This document shows, piece after piece, positions 27,997 through 36,172 of a stretch of 64,000 nucleotides of DNA (within the stretch, counting starts at the first letter, position 1; every line of letters begins with the position of its first letter). The stretch is from positions 84,092-148,091 of the forward strand of contig CAMCQA010000001.1 of NCBI GenBank assembly GCA_945876935.1, given 5' to 3'. The translations under genes and the position numbers were made by a program. The notes beneath the pieces are model-generated. The model saw nothing but the letters and a program-made list of their open reading frames with translations. It did not search any database and was not told the DNA's origin. The stretch is from an uncultured Clostridia bacterium. Lineage in GTDB: Bacteria > Bacillota > Clostridia > Peptostreptococcales > Anaerovoracaceae.

Positions 27997-28218
27997 ATGA
28001 GAGAATTAAGAATAGGCAAATATAGACATTTTAAAGGCAAGCACTATGAAGTGATTGGACAAGCTACTCATAGTGAAACTAGGGAGCAACTCGTTGTATA
28101 CAGAGCTCTTTATGATGATTTTGCCCTCTACGTTAGACCGCTAGATATGTTTTTATCAGAAGTGGATAAAGAAAAGTATCCGGACGTAACTCAGCAATAT
28201 AGATTTGAAGAAATATAA
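27997..28218 (+). CDS. DUF1653 family protein
   Basis: 73 residues matching the small DUF1653 family: [21 protein letters not shown] (about 7-27), QLVVYRALY (about 31-39) and a closing RFEEI. It has no signal or membrane segment and its function is unknown. The ribosome-binding site (GATGAGG) is modest. It lies between mscL and the ABC exporter, with no evident functional link. Confidence 0.8.
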   Translation: MRELRIGKYRHFKGKHYEVIGQATHSETREQLVVYRALYDDFALYVRPLDMFLSEVDKEKYPDVTQQYRFEEI

Positions 28219-28258
28219 TTTGTCTTAGATAGACTTAGATGATAGAAGGAAAAGACTT

Positions 28259-30004
28259 ATGAAAAAAGTTTTTAAGGAACTTAAAGATTTTAAAAAGCAT
28301 ATATTCATATTGCTAGCACTCATTATGATAAATGTTTTATCAAACCTGTTTGTTCCAACTTTACTTGCAGATGTTATAAACGATGCCATTCCAAAAGGTA
28401 GTAAGATGGAAGTTTTCATAATAGGCTTGGAAATGTTGGTGATCGGATTTGTTGGACTTGTTGCTGCTATAGCTGCAGGTTATTTTTCATCTACAATTTC
28501 CGTTGGAGTCGCTAGAAATATTAGAAAGAAAGTATTTTACAAAGTTCAGGAATTTTCAGAAAAAGAATTTGATGAGATTTCAGTATCTTCTCTTATTACA
28601 AGAACAAATAATGATGTTATACAAGTTCAGACATTTTTGAACTTCCTTTTCAGAATTTCTTTGATGGCTCCTATAATGGCAATAGGAGGAGTTTTTATGG
28701 CTCTACAGAAGAGTGTTGAACTTTCTTTAGTTGTCCTTGCTTCTGCACCAATAATGATAGTATTCATACTTTATATAGGGAGAAAGACGATTCCTATTTC
28801 TACTGAAATGCAAGAACGATTGGATGATATGAATATGGTCGTTAGAGAAAAGCTTACAGGTATAAGAGTAGCTAGAACTTTTGGAACAGAAGAATATGAA
28901 GAAAAAAGATTCAGACTTGTAAATGAGGCCTTTAGGGAGAGAGCCGAAGCGCTTTACAATCTTATGATTGTTTTATTCCCTGGACTTCATGTTATTTTGT
29001 ATGGAACAACTGTTGCGATTATGATATTTGGAGGATATAGCATCGTAGGAGGTTCAGGTCTATTAGTTGGTGATGTAATAGCAGTAATACAGTATGTTGG
29101 ACTAATTATGATGTCTGTAGTTTTGCTTTCTGTTATGTTTTTGATCTATCCGAGAGCATCTGTTTCCATGGGAAGAATAAATCAGGTTCTCGATATGAAT
29201 ATATCTATAGAAAATAATCCGAGACCTCTTAGAAAGTGCTCGAGCTTGGATGACGATGCCGAGCTTAGATTTGAAAATGTTAGCTTCTCCTTTGAAGGTG
29301 CAACGAAGAAGGCTTTGGACGATATTTCATTTTCATTAAAAACAGGAGAGGTAACAGCGATTATAGGCTCTACTGGCTCTGGAAAGTCAACTATAGCAAA
29401 TCTTATTCCTAGATTTTTTGATGTGACAGAAGGAAGAATAACTTTAGAAGGTGTTGATATAAGAGATTGGGATTTACATAGCCTAAGATCTCTAATAGGA
29501 ATAGTTCCGCAGAAAGCAGTTCTGTTTAAAGGTACTATTTTGAGTAATGTATCATGGGGAAGTGAAAATATTTCCATAGAAGATGTTAATAAAGCTATAG
29601 AGATAGCTCAAGCTAAAGATTTTGTTGGTGCAAGTGAAGAAAAATTAGAGAAAGAAGTTTCTCAAGGAGGAGCAAATTTATCTGGTGGACAGAGACAAAG
29701 GCTATCGATTGCCCGCGCAGTTGCGAGAAAACCTAAGATATATATTTTTGATGATAGTTTTTCAGCCCTTGACTTTAAAACAGATAGTAAACTTAGAAAA
29801 GCTTTGTATGAAAATACTAAGGATGCTGCAGTGCTTATGATAGCCCAAAGAGTATCCACTATAAAGAATGCAGATAATATAATAGTAATCGAAGGTGGTA
29901 AAGTTGTTGGACAAGGAACACATGAATACCTTCTTGAAAATTGTCATGTATATGAAGAAATTGTTCAATCTCAGTATAGAGAGGAGGAGTTAGCTAATGA
30001 ATAA
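28259..30004 (+). CDS. ABC exporter half, degenerate ATP-site subunit
   Basis: 581 residues: a six-helix type IV exporter membrane domain (about 12-305) and a C-terminal ATPase. Walker A is GSTGSGKS (370-377) and the signature LSGGQ (474-478) is canonical. Walker B ends FDDS, with Asp499 replacing the catalytic Glu, and the switch His is Gln530. These substitutions mark the degenerate-site partner of heterodimeric multidrug-type exporters (TM287/288, BmrCD, LmrCD class). The next gene overlaps by 8 bases and encodes the complementary subunit. Substrate is unknown. Confidence 0.9.
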   Translation: MKKVFKELKDFKKHIFILLALIMINVLSNLFVPTLLADVINDAIPKGSKMEVFIIGLEMLVIGFVGLVAAIAAGYFSSTISVGVARNIRKKVFYKVQEFSEKEFDEISVSSLITRTNNDVIQVQTFLNFLFRISLMAPIMAIGGVFMALQKSVELSLVVLASAPIMIVFILYIGRKTIPISTEMQERLDDMNMVVREKLTGIRVARTFGTEEYEEKRFRLVNEAFRERAEALYNLMIVLFPGLHVILYGTTVAIMIFGGYSIVGGSGLLVGDVIAVIQYVGLIMMSVVLLSVMFLIYPRASVSMGRINQVLDMNISIENNPRPLRKCSSLDDDAELRFENVSFSFEGATKKALDDISFSLKTGEVTAIIGSTGSGKSTIANLIPRFFDVTEGRITLEGVDIRDWDLHSLRSLIGIVPQKAVLFKGTILSNVSWGSENISIEDVNKAIEIAQAKDFVGASEEKLEKEVSQGGANLSGGQRQRLSIARAVARKPKIYIFDDSFSALDFKTDSKLRKALYENTKDAAVLMIAQRVSTIKNADNIIVIEGGKVVGQGTHEYLLENCHVYEEIVQSQYREEELANE

Positions 30005-31877
30005 AAATAGTAATGCTAAGTCCCATGGACAGATAAATGCTATGAGAGGTGGACGACATTCTTTTGGAGGAGGAAATATCTCTTTTACAGAGAATGGTAA
30101 GGATAGACCAAGTTTCAAAGCTGTATACAAAAGACTATACAATTTCATGAAACCGTATAGATTATTTTTAATAGGAAGCTTAATACTCATCATAATATCT
30201 AGCTTTCTAGTAAGCTTAGGCCCTCTTCTTTTAGGTAAGGCGACAGATAAGATGTACTTTATAATTAAAGCAGGAAGTCCTAATTATGAATCATTTAGTG
30301 AGTTCTTAAAGATAGTCTATATAATGGCGGCAGTTTACTTTGCGGGTTTTGTTATAAAATATTTAAGCTCTAAACTTCTCTTAAAAGTTTCTCAAAGTAC
30401 TCTTTTTGATCTTAGAAACACAGTCGATGAGAAATTTAAGAAGCTTCCGCTAAAATACATAGATAGCAATGAATATGGCGATATATTAAGCAGAATAACA
30501 AATGATGTTGATACAATATCAAATAGCTTGCAGCAGAGCCTAGAGCAGGTTGTAGGTGCCATGACAACAGTTATTTTCATACTAGTGTTGATGATAATGA
30601 TTAGTCCTCTGTTGACTGTTGTAAGCTTAATAACTATTCCTCTCACAATGTTTGTGACTATGAAGGTGATGAGATTATCGCAAAAATACTTTGATAGACA
30701 GCAAAAAGCTATAGGTGCGTTAAATGGATATGTGGAAGAGATGTATACAGGTCATACGATAGTATCTGCTTTTGGAATGGAAGAAGAAGTTAAATCGGTA
30801 TTTGACGATAAAAATGAGGAGCTATACTCTACAGGTAAGAAGGCTCAATTTTTATCTAGCACCATGATGCCGCTTGCTCAAGGTATGAATGATATTGGTT
30901 TTGTGGCAGTAGTATTTGTAGGTGCAATGATGGTAATAGGTGGCAGTGCCTCCATAGGTACGATTCAGGCTTTCATACAGTATTTAAAGCAGTTTTCACA
31001 GCCTATTATGCAGACAGCACAAATTATGGGTATTATGCAGTCTACTCTTTCAGCATCAAATAGAGTATTTGAGTTTTTAGATGAAGAAGAGGAAGTTTCA
31101 GATGAAAACGGTATAGATGATTTAAAACTAGATACATTGGATGTAGAATTTGATAGTGTTAAATTCGCATATTCTGATGAAAATACCCTTATGAAAAATG
31201 TTAATTTCAAAGTTGATCAAGGACAGATGATAGCTATCGTAGGCCCTACTGGTGCAGGAAAGACTACCCTTGTTAATTTGCTTCTTAGATTTTATGATAT
31301 ATCTGAAGGAAGCATCAAAATAGGTGGTGTAGATATAAGAGATATAAGGCGAAAAGATCTTAGAAAGCTATTTGGCATGGTTTTACAAGATAGCTGGATT
31401 TTCACTGGTAGCATTATTGAAAATATAAGATATGGAAGACTTGATGCAACTGATGAAGATGTTGTAAGGGCAGCAAAGGCAGCTAGAGCAGATGAATTTA
31501 TTGAAAGATTGCCTGGAGGGTATAACTTTAAGCTCTATGAAGGGGGTACTAATATTGCACAGGGAGAAAGACAGCTTATTACAATAGCTAGAGCTATTCT
31601 CTCAAATTCTCCGATAATGATTTTAGATGAAGCAACAAGCTCTGTAGATACTAGAACAGAAGTGCTTATTCAAGAAGCTATGGGAAGACTTATGGAAAAT
31701 AAAATGAGCTTTGTTATAGCCCATCGTTTATCTACGATTAAGGGAGCAGATAAAATTATGTATATGGAAAATGGCGATATTAAGGAAATAGGTTCACATG
31801 AGGAGCTTCTAGAGAAAAATGGTAAGTATGCTTCTCTTTACAGAAGCCAATTTGAAGGAGAAGAAAATGAAGTTTAA
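29997..31877 (+). CDS. ABC exporter half, catalytic subunit
   Basis: 626 residues. An N-terminal extension of about 45 residues, rich in Asn/Gly/basic residues, precedes the membrane domain (about 50-350) and ATPase. Walker A is GPTGAGKT (416-423), Walker B LDEAT has catalytic Glu545, and the switch His576 is intact. The signature is non-canonical, IAQGE (520-524). In the heterodimer, this signature faces the first subunit's defective Walker site, while this subunit's intact Walker site faces LSGGQ. It overlaps the upstream gene by 8 bases and the VOC gene by 11. Confidence 0.9.
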   Translation: MNKNSNAKSHGQINAMRGGRHSFGGGNISFTENGKDRPSFKAVYKRLYNFMKPYRLFLIGSLILIIISSFLVSLGPLLLGKATDKMYFIIKAGSPNYESFSEFLKIVYIMAAVYFAGFVIKYLSSKLLLKVSQSTLFDLRNTVDEKFKKLPLKYIDSNEYGDILSRITNDVDTISNSLQQSLEQVVGAMTTVIFILVLMIMISPLLTVVSLITIPLTMFVTMKVMRLSQKYFDRQQKAIGALNGYVEEMYTGHTIVSAFGMEEEVKSVFDDKNEELYSTGKKAQFLSSTMMPLAQGMNDIGFVAVVFVGAMMVIGGSASIGTIQAFIQYLKQFSQPIMQTAQIMGIMQSTLSASNRVFEFLDEEEEVSDENGIDDLKLDTLDVEFDSVKFAYSDENTLMKNVNFKVDQGQMIAIVGPTGAGKTTLVNLLLRFYDISEGSIKIGGVDIRDIRRKDLRKLFGMVLQDSWIFTGSIIENIRYGRLDATDEDVVRAAKAARADEFIERLPGGYNFKLYEGGTNIAQGERQLITIARAILSNSPIMILDEATSSVDTRTEVLIQEAMGRLMENKMSFVIAHRLSTIKGADKIMYMENGDIKEIGSHEELLEKNGKYASLYRSQFEGEENEV

Positions 31878-32235
31878 AATGATACATAATAATATAAATG
31901 TACTCGATTTAGAGAAGAGCATGAAGTTTTATGAAAATGCTTTGGGACTGAAGGAGCAAAGAAGAAAAGTTGCATCAGATGACAGCTTTATCCTTGTTTA
32001 TATGGGAAATGAAGAAGCACCACATCAGCTTGAGTTAACATGGCTTGCTGACAGAAAAGAACCATATAATTTGGGAGAAAATGAGTTTCATTTGGCTTTT
32101 CAAGTAGATGACTTTGATAAGGCTTATGAATACCATAAGGAGATGGGTGTAATCTGCTATGAGAATCCTACTATGGGAATCTATTTTATTTCAGATCCTG
32201 ATGGATATTGGCTTGAAGTCTTGCCAGTTAGATAA
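31867..32235 (+). CDS. gloA: VOC/glyoxalase I family protein
   Basis: 122 residues from ATG 31867, preceded by GAAGGAG inside the exporter 3' end; the frame is open from 31819. The glyoxalase fold shows as two beta-alpha-beta-beta-beta modules: MIHNNINVLDLEKSMKFYENAL (early), then NEFHLAFQVDDFDKAYEYH and a closing YFISDPDGYWLEVLP. Candidate metal ligands are His7, Glu57-equivalent, His78 and Glu117-region residues. It resembles lactoylglutathione lyase, but many VOC proteins have other substrates. Confidence 0.82.
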   Translation: MKFKMIHNNINVLDLEKSMKFYENALGLKEQRRKVASDDSFILVYMGNEEAPHQLELTWLADRKEPYNLGENEFHLAFQVDDFDKAYEYHKEMGVICYENPTMGIYFISDPDGYWLEVLPVR

Positions 32236-32340
32236 ACTGATCATATTTCATTAGGATTAAATGGACTTTGCTCTATAAAATGAATTTTTGGTGTTGACAA
32301 TGAGCTGTAAAGGTGGTAAACTCTTATAGTAATTTGATGA

Positions 32341-32416
32341 GCACCATTAGCTCAGCTGGCAGAGCACCTGACTCTTAATCAGGGTGTCCACAGTTCGATC
32401 CTGTGATGGTGTACCA
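32341..32416 (+). tRNA. tRNA-Lys (CUU)
   Basis: 76 bases with all arms: acceptor GCACCAT / ATGGTGT, D-arm GCTCAGCTGGCAGAGC, anticodon stem CCTGA/TCAGG with loop CTCTTAA giving anticodon CUU, T-arm CACAG-TTCGATC-CTGTG, and an encoded CCA at 32414-32416. Confidence 0.95.
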
Positions 32417-32421
32417 AATAT

Positions 32422-32462
32422 AAAACCGTTGAAATTCTAAGGGTTTCAACGGTTTTTCTTTT
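32422..32462 (+). terminator. Rho-independent terminator after tRNA-Lys
   Basis: AAAACCGTTGAAA (32422-32434) and TTTCAACGGTTTT (32444-32456) form a 13-bp perfect stem followed by TCTTTT. Confidence 0.9.
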
Positions 32463-32693
32463 GCTTGATTTTTAGTTTTTTCATATTTTAACTGTAAAAT
32501 ACAAGCCTATTTCTGCCTATTTTTGCCTAAAAAGTGTTGCACAAAGTGTTGCAGTAAAATAAAAAAAGGGAGAATTTTATCCCTCCATAGTTCTTATGAA
32601 AATTATTTAATGGATTTATTGTGTTTTGGGCTGATTCATTGAATAAAAGATTATTGAAAAATATGATATAAAAAATATACTAGTTTATAAAAT
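32463..32693. other. Non-coding stretch after tRNA-Lys with short repeats and an orphan - strand terminator
   Basis: No convincing ORF. It holds three GCCTATTT/GCCTAA-type copies (about 32501-32530), a 12-base-period direct repeat AAAGTGTTGCA (32530-32552), and a - strand hairpin GGGA/TCCC followed by T7 (about 32585-32560) that terminates no gene now present. The position next to a tRNA 3' end suggests remnants of an integrated element (inference). Confidence 0.4.
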
Positions 32694-33046
32694 ATGAGTG
32701 AAACTAAAATGCAAGGCATGAATAATAATATATTATTTGAAAATTACTTTAGAAGCATTATAATATATATAATACTAATAAAGATATAGAAGAAATAATA
32801 GATATGACATTTAACTGTATGGTTACAAAAGAAGAAGATGAACTCCTATCTAAATCAGGTCTTCGTTCAGATATGGGCTATAGTGACGATATTAAATTTA
32901 TGGATATCAATGATCCTTGGAGAAGATATAGGTTAGCAGGTTTATATAATGAAATACTAGTAATAGATTGGGGTCCACCAACATACTCAAAAAAAGTTTT
33001 TTATCCAAAACCTAAATTGATTGGGCCATTAAATGACAATGAGTAG
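32694..33046 (+). pseudogene. Decayed hypothetical gene, probable frameshift
   Basis: Two frames seem to belong to one former gene. ATG 32694 opens a 31-codon frame (MSETKMQGMNNNILFENYFRS...), which ends in an AT-repeat tract near 32760-32775. The -1 frame then reads NTNKDIEEIID directly into the 80-residue frame starting at ATG 32804. That downstream part is acidic, includes DINDPWRRYRLAGLYNEI, and is not recognised. The AT dinucleotide run could slip. Neither start has a good ribosome-binding site. It could also be an intact 80-residue gene with untranslated leader. Confidence 0.4.
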
Positions 33047-33110
33047 TAAGCAAAACAAGATTAATAAAGAGACTGTTATGAATAAGTAAATATAAATAAA
33101 AAGGAGTTTT

Positions 33111-33539
33111 ATGTTTGAATATACTAGAGCGTTTATAATAATGCTTAGAGCCCATTATGGACAGAAAGATAAGGGTGGCAATTTCTATTTCCTACACCCT
33201 TTAAGAGTTTCTATGGATGTTAAAAGTAAATCATCCAAAATTGTGGCTTTATTGCATGATACTTTGGAAGACTCTAATAAATACACTATTGATGATTTTA
33301 CTTTTCTTGATGATGAGCAGAGCGCTGCCTTATTGCTTTTAAGCCATAAAGAATCAGATGATTATTTTGAGTATATAGATAAAATAAAGTCAAATAAAAT
33401 TGCTAGAGAAGTAAAGATGAGCGATTTGAAAGATAATATGAACTTAAAAAGGATTGCTAACCCGACAGCGAAGGATTTTAGGAGAATAGAGAAATATAAA
33501 ATGGCTATGAAAAAGTTAAAATCTGATTATAGGCACTAG
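33111..33539 (+). CDS. Small SpoT/MESH1-like HD hydrolase
   Basis: 142 residues with the motif order of the (p)ppGpp hydrolase HD domain: His15, HPLRVS (29-34), ALLHDTLED (46-54) with the HD pair 49-50 and ED 53-54, and VKMSDLKDNM (101-110) with Asp105 and Asn109. No synthetase, TGS or ACT domain is present, so it is a stand-alone hydrolase, either of alarmones or related nucleotides. GGAG precedes the ATG. It sits in the accessory pocket between tRNA-Lys and rplM. Confidence 0.75.
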   Translation: MFEYTRAFIIMLRAHYGQKDKGGNFYFLHPLRVSMDVKSKSSKIVALLHDTLEDSNKYTIDDFTFLDDEQSAALLLLSHKESDDYFEYIDKIKSNKIAREVKMSDLKDNMNLKRIANPTAKDFRRIEKYKMAMKKLKSDYRH

Positions 33540-33573
33540 ATAATAATTTAATCATTGAAAAGCCATAAATTTC

Positions 33574-33602
33574 TTGACTTTTAGCAAATAAGAATATAAA
33601 AT
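33574..33602 (+). promoter_or_regulatory. Promoter for rplM-rpsI
   Basis: TTGACT (33574-33579), 17-base spacer, TAAAAT (33597-33602), just upstream of the structured leader. Confidence 0.7.
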
Positions 33603-33611
33603 AAATAGATG

Positions 33612-33728
33612 TGAGTTCAGGATGGGATCCGTCCGTGACTTGCAACTAAGATATTTAGCAGGTATCGAAAAAAATTCTTAGAATTTCAGTAGATACGTCC
33701 GAAAAAGATGGTAATCATCCTAGTAGGA
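33612..33728 (+). promoter_or_regulatory. L13 mRNA leader candidate
   Basis: An untranslated leader of about 130 bases between promoter and rplM with self-complementary segments: CAGGATG near 33618-33624 can pair with CATCCTA near 33716-33722, and GTCCG/CGGAC-like elements recur. Position matches the Bacillota ribosomal protein L13 leader, in which L13 represses its own operon. Not checked against the covariance model. Confidence 0.5.
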
Positions 33729-33744
33729 AGAAAGGAAAGAGACA

Positions 33745-34173
33745 ATGAAATCATTTATTGCAAAACCTCATGAAGTTGAGCGCAAATGGTATGTTATCGA
33801 TGCTGAGGGTAAGACTCTTGGTAGAATGGCATCAGAAGTTGCAGCTATCTTAAGAGGAAAGAAAAAGCCAACTTACACTCCACACGTTGACTGCGGTGAC
33901 TATGTAATCGTTATCAATGCAGACAAGGTTGTTGTAACAGGCAAGAAGAGAAAGGAAAAAATCTACAAGAGACACACAGGTTATCCAGGTGGTCTAAGAG
34001 AGATGACTTTCGAACAGCTTTTAGAAAAGCACCCAACAGAAGTTGTAAGACATGCTGTAAAGGGAATGATGCCAAACGGAAAGCTTGGTAGACAGATGTT
34101 TAAGAAGCTAAAAGTATATGCTTGCGCTGAGCACGGTCACGAAGCTCAGAAGCCAAAAGTGTGGAATTTTTAA
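33745..34173 (+). CDS. rplM: 50S ribosomal protein L13
   Basis: 142 residues, full-length uL13: [20 protein letters not shown] (about 13-32), [20 protein letters not shown], and [19 protein letters not shown]. It is a primary 23S-binding protein for 50S assembly. Codon use is more biased than neighbouring genes, as expected for high expression. It forms the usual rplM-rpsI operon, with a 16-base gap and an upstream promoter and leader. Confidence 0.98.
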   Translation: MKSFIAKPHEVERKWYVIDAEGKTLGRMASEVAAILRGKKKPTYTPHVDCGDYVIVINADKVVVTGKKRKEKIYKRHTGYPGGLREMTFEQLLEKHPTEVVRHAVKGMMPNGKLGRQMFKKLKVYACAEHGHEAQKPKVWNF

Positions 34174-34189
34174 TTGGGAGGTATAACAA

Positions 34190-34585
34190 ATGGCAAAAGT
34201 TCAATACAGAGGAACAGGAAGAAGAAAATCTTCAGTTGCAAGAGTTAGACTAATCCCTGGCACTGGCAACATAATAGTAAACAAGAAGCCTTTAGACGAC
34301 TACATCGCTCTTGAAATCGTTAAGAGAGAAGTTAAGAGACCTTTTGAGGTTGCTGGTTGTGAAGGTAAGTTCGATGTTATCGCTACTGTAAATGGTGGTG
34401 GTTACACAGGACAGGCGGGAGCTCTAAGACACGGTATTTCTAGAGCTTTATGCGAAGCTGATAGAGAAGCTTACAGAGCACCTCTAAAGGCTGCAGGATT
34501 TTTAACAAGAGATTCAAGAATGAAGGAAAGAAAGAAGTACGGTTTAAAGAAGGCGAGAAAAGCTTCTCAGTTCTCAAAGAGATAG
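34190..34585 (+). CDS. rpsI: 30S ribosomal protein S9
   Basis: 131 residues, full-length uS9: [16 protein letters not shown] near the N-terminus, [22 protein letters not shown] in the centre, and the characteristic C-terminus ending QFSKR that contacts P-site tRNA. TGGGAGG precedes the ATG, and a terminator follows. Confidence 0.98.
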   Translation: MAKVQYRGTGRRKSSVARVRLIPGTGNIIVNKKPLDDYIALEIVKREVKRPFEVAGCEGKFDVIATVNGGGYTGQAGALRHGISRALCEADREAYRAPLKAAGFLTRDSRMKERKKYGLKKARKASQFSKR

Positions 34586-34634
34586 TACTTTTTACAATCT
34601 TGAAAATCTTAATAAAGTTAAGAATGATGATTAT

Positions 34635-34660
34635 AAGACCTCTTTTAGAGGTCTTTTTTC
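34635..34660 (+). terminator. Rho-independent terminator after rpsI
   Basis: AAGACCTCT (34635-34643) / AGAGGTCTT (34647-34655), 3-base loop, T-run. Confidence 0.9.
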
Positions 34661-34767
34661 ATTTTTTGAATATTACATCATGAGTTTCTTGTAAAAAAGT
34701 GAAAAAATTTCACAATATGGTAAGTATATAAAAAAAGTGGTATATGTATGCAAGAAAGGAGGCTATT

Positions 34768-35475
34768 ATGGGAGGAGATAATATTTTTATGATAACGGCT
34801 TTCTCTGCAGGTTTAATATCTTTCTTTTCTCCGTGTATATTACCGGTTATACCTATATATACAGCTATTCTTACAGAGGATACGGGAGATAAGAAAATCA
34901 GCATTGGAAAGTTTCATATATATTTAAGACCAGTTGTCAGAACATTGCTCTTTGTATTTGGATTATCGGTAGTATTTTTGGCTTTAGGTTTCAGCGCAGG
35001 AGCAGTGGGATCTTTGTTTAATAGCAAGTATGTTCCTATTGTTATGGGAATTTTAGTAGTTGTTTTAGGTCTTCATCAGATGGAGATTATTAACTTTAAG
35101 AAGTTGCAGAAACAAAAACAATTTGAACTATCAAATCGAGGTGGCAAAGGATATTTGGGAGCCTTTATACTAGGCTTAGGCTTCAGCTTAGGGTGGACAC
35201 CGTGTATCGGTCCAGTTCTAAGTGCTATCGTCGCTATATCTGCTACAGAAAGTGGCGCTTACGGAGTTATACTAACAGGGTTATACTCCCTTGGTCTAGC
35301 ATTGCCATTTATAATTATTTCCATACTATCATCTGCTGTAATTAAGCATTTTGTTAAGCTTAGAAAATACATGTCAGCTATGAAAAAGATAGGTGGAGCT
35401 TTGGTAGTTATTATGGGGATACTTCTTATAACAGGACAGCTTAGTGCAATATCTGGATTCTTTTTAAGAATGTAA
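34768..35475 (+). CDS. ccdA: CcdA/DsbD-type thiol-disulfide transporter
   Basis: 235 residues from ATG 34768 (GAAAGGAGG upstream; the frame opens at 34744). About six membrane helices. The two redox cysteines are in the hallmark motifs SPCILP (Cys23) and WTPCIGP (Cys146). It passes reducing equivalents from cytoplasmic thioredoxin across the membrane. The adjacent TlpA-like lipoprotein, one unit downstream, is the probable partner. No cytochrome c biogenesis gene is nearby, so maintenance of surface protein thiols or methionine sulfoxide repair is more plausible (inference). Confidence 0.92.
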   Translation: MGGDNIFMITAFSAGLISFFSPCILPVIPIYTAILTEDTGDKKISIGKFHIYLRPVVRTLLFVFGLSVVFLALGFSAGAVGSLFNSKYVPIVMGILVVVLGLHQMEIINFKKLQKQKQFELSNRGGKGYLGAFILGLGFSLGWTPCIGPVLSAIVAISATESGAYGVILTGLYSLGLALPFIIISILSSAVIKHFVKLRKYMSAMKKIGGALVVIMGILLITGQLSAISGFFLRM

Positions 35476-35494
35476 TATGAAGAAAGGAAATATT

Positions 35495-36043
35495 ATGAAG
35501 AAATTAAGTATATTTTTAGTAGCCTTAATCTGTGTTTTTACTTTAGGTGCTTGTGGAAAGGCAGATGATAATAAGATGGAAAACAAGAATGAAAGCAAAA
35601 TGGAACAGAGTTCAGATAAGGAGAGACCGGCTGTAGATTTTGAACTCAAAGATTTAGAAGGAAATATTCATAAATTAGAAGATTATAAAGGAAAGAAAGT
35701 TCTGATAGAGTTCTGGGCTTCTTGGTGCCATATTTGTGTAGATAATATGCCACATATAAGCGAGCTTGTAAAGGATGAGAATAAAGGCTTTGAAGTTATC
35801 ACTGTCATTGCACCTGAAATTGGTGGAGAGCAGTCTTTAGATAATTTTAAAAAGTGGTTTAAAGAAAAGGGATACACAAATATTCCTGTGCTTGTTGATG
35901 AAGGTGGTCAGCTTCAGCGTGCTTACGGTGTTAGAGCCTTCCCAACAAATGTTATTTTAGATAGTAACCACAATGTGGATACAGTGATACCGGGTGCAAT
36001 TCCTGATGAAAATCTAAGACAAATATTCTCAGAACTAAAATAA
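35495..36043 (+). CDS. TlpA/ResA-like thioredoxin lipoprotein
   Basis: 182 residues from ATG 35495 with AAAGGAAA upstream; the in-frame ATG 35477 is less well placed. A lipoprotein signal ends at LGAC (Cys20), followed by a polar Asn/Lys/Glu-rich linker (21-45) and a thioredoxin-fold AhpC/TSA-Redoxin domain. The active site is WASWCHIC (Cys78, Cys81), and the cis-proline lies in RAFPTNV near 148-154. It reduces extracellular disulfides using electrons from CcdA, encoded directly upstream. Confidence 0.9.
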   Translation: MKKLSIFLVALICVFTLGACGKADDNKMENKNESKMEQSSDKERPAVDFELKDLEGNIHKLEDYKGKKVLIEFWASWCHICVDNMPHISELVKDENKGFEVITVIAPEIGGEQSLDNFKKWFKEKGYTNIPVLVDEGGQLQRAYGVRAFPTNVILDSNHNVDTVIPGAIPDENLRQIFSELK

Positions 36044-36092
36044 ATATATAAAAAGAAATAGTTTAAGCAGATAAATAAATGATAAGGTGATA

Positions 36093-36124
36093 AAAGGGAG
36101 GTAAATTGATTTATACCTCCCTTT
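36093..36124 (+). terminator. Hairpin terminator after TlpA-like gene
   Basis: AAAGGGAGGTA (36093-36103) / TACCTCCCTTT (36114-36124), 11-bp stem. The following T-run is minimal, so strength is uncertain. Confidence 0.6.
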
Positions 36125-36172
36125 GCTGTATACTCTAAATATATTGATTATTATCATAGAGAGGAAGATATT

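Noticed and set aside
32530..32610. C-terminal remnant of a tyrosine integrase on the - strand
   Set aside because: The - strand frame here is only about 27 codons between stops and lies partly after a terminator-like hairpin; there is no recognisable catalytic motif.
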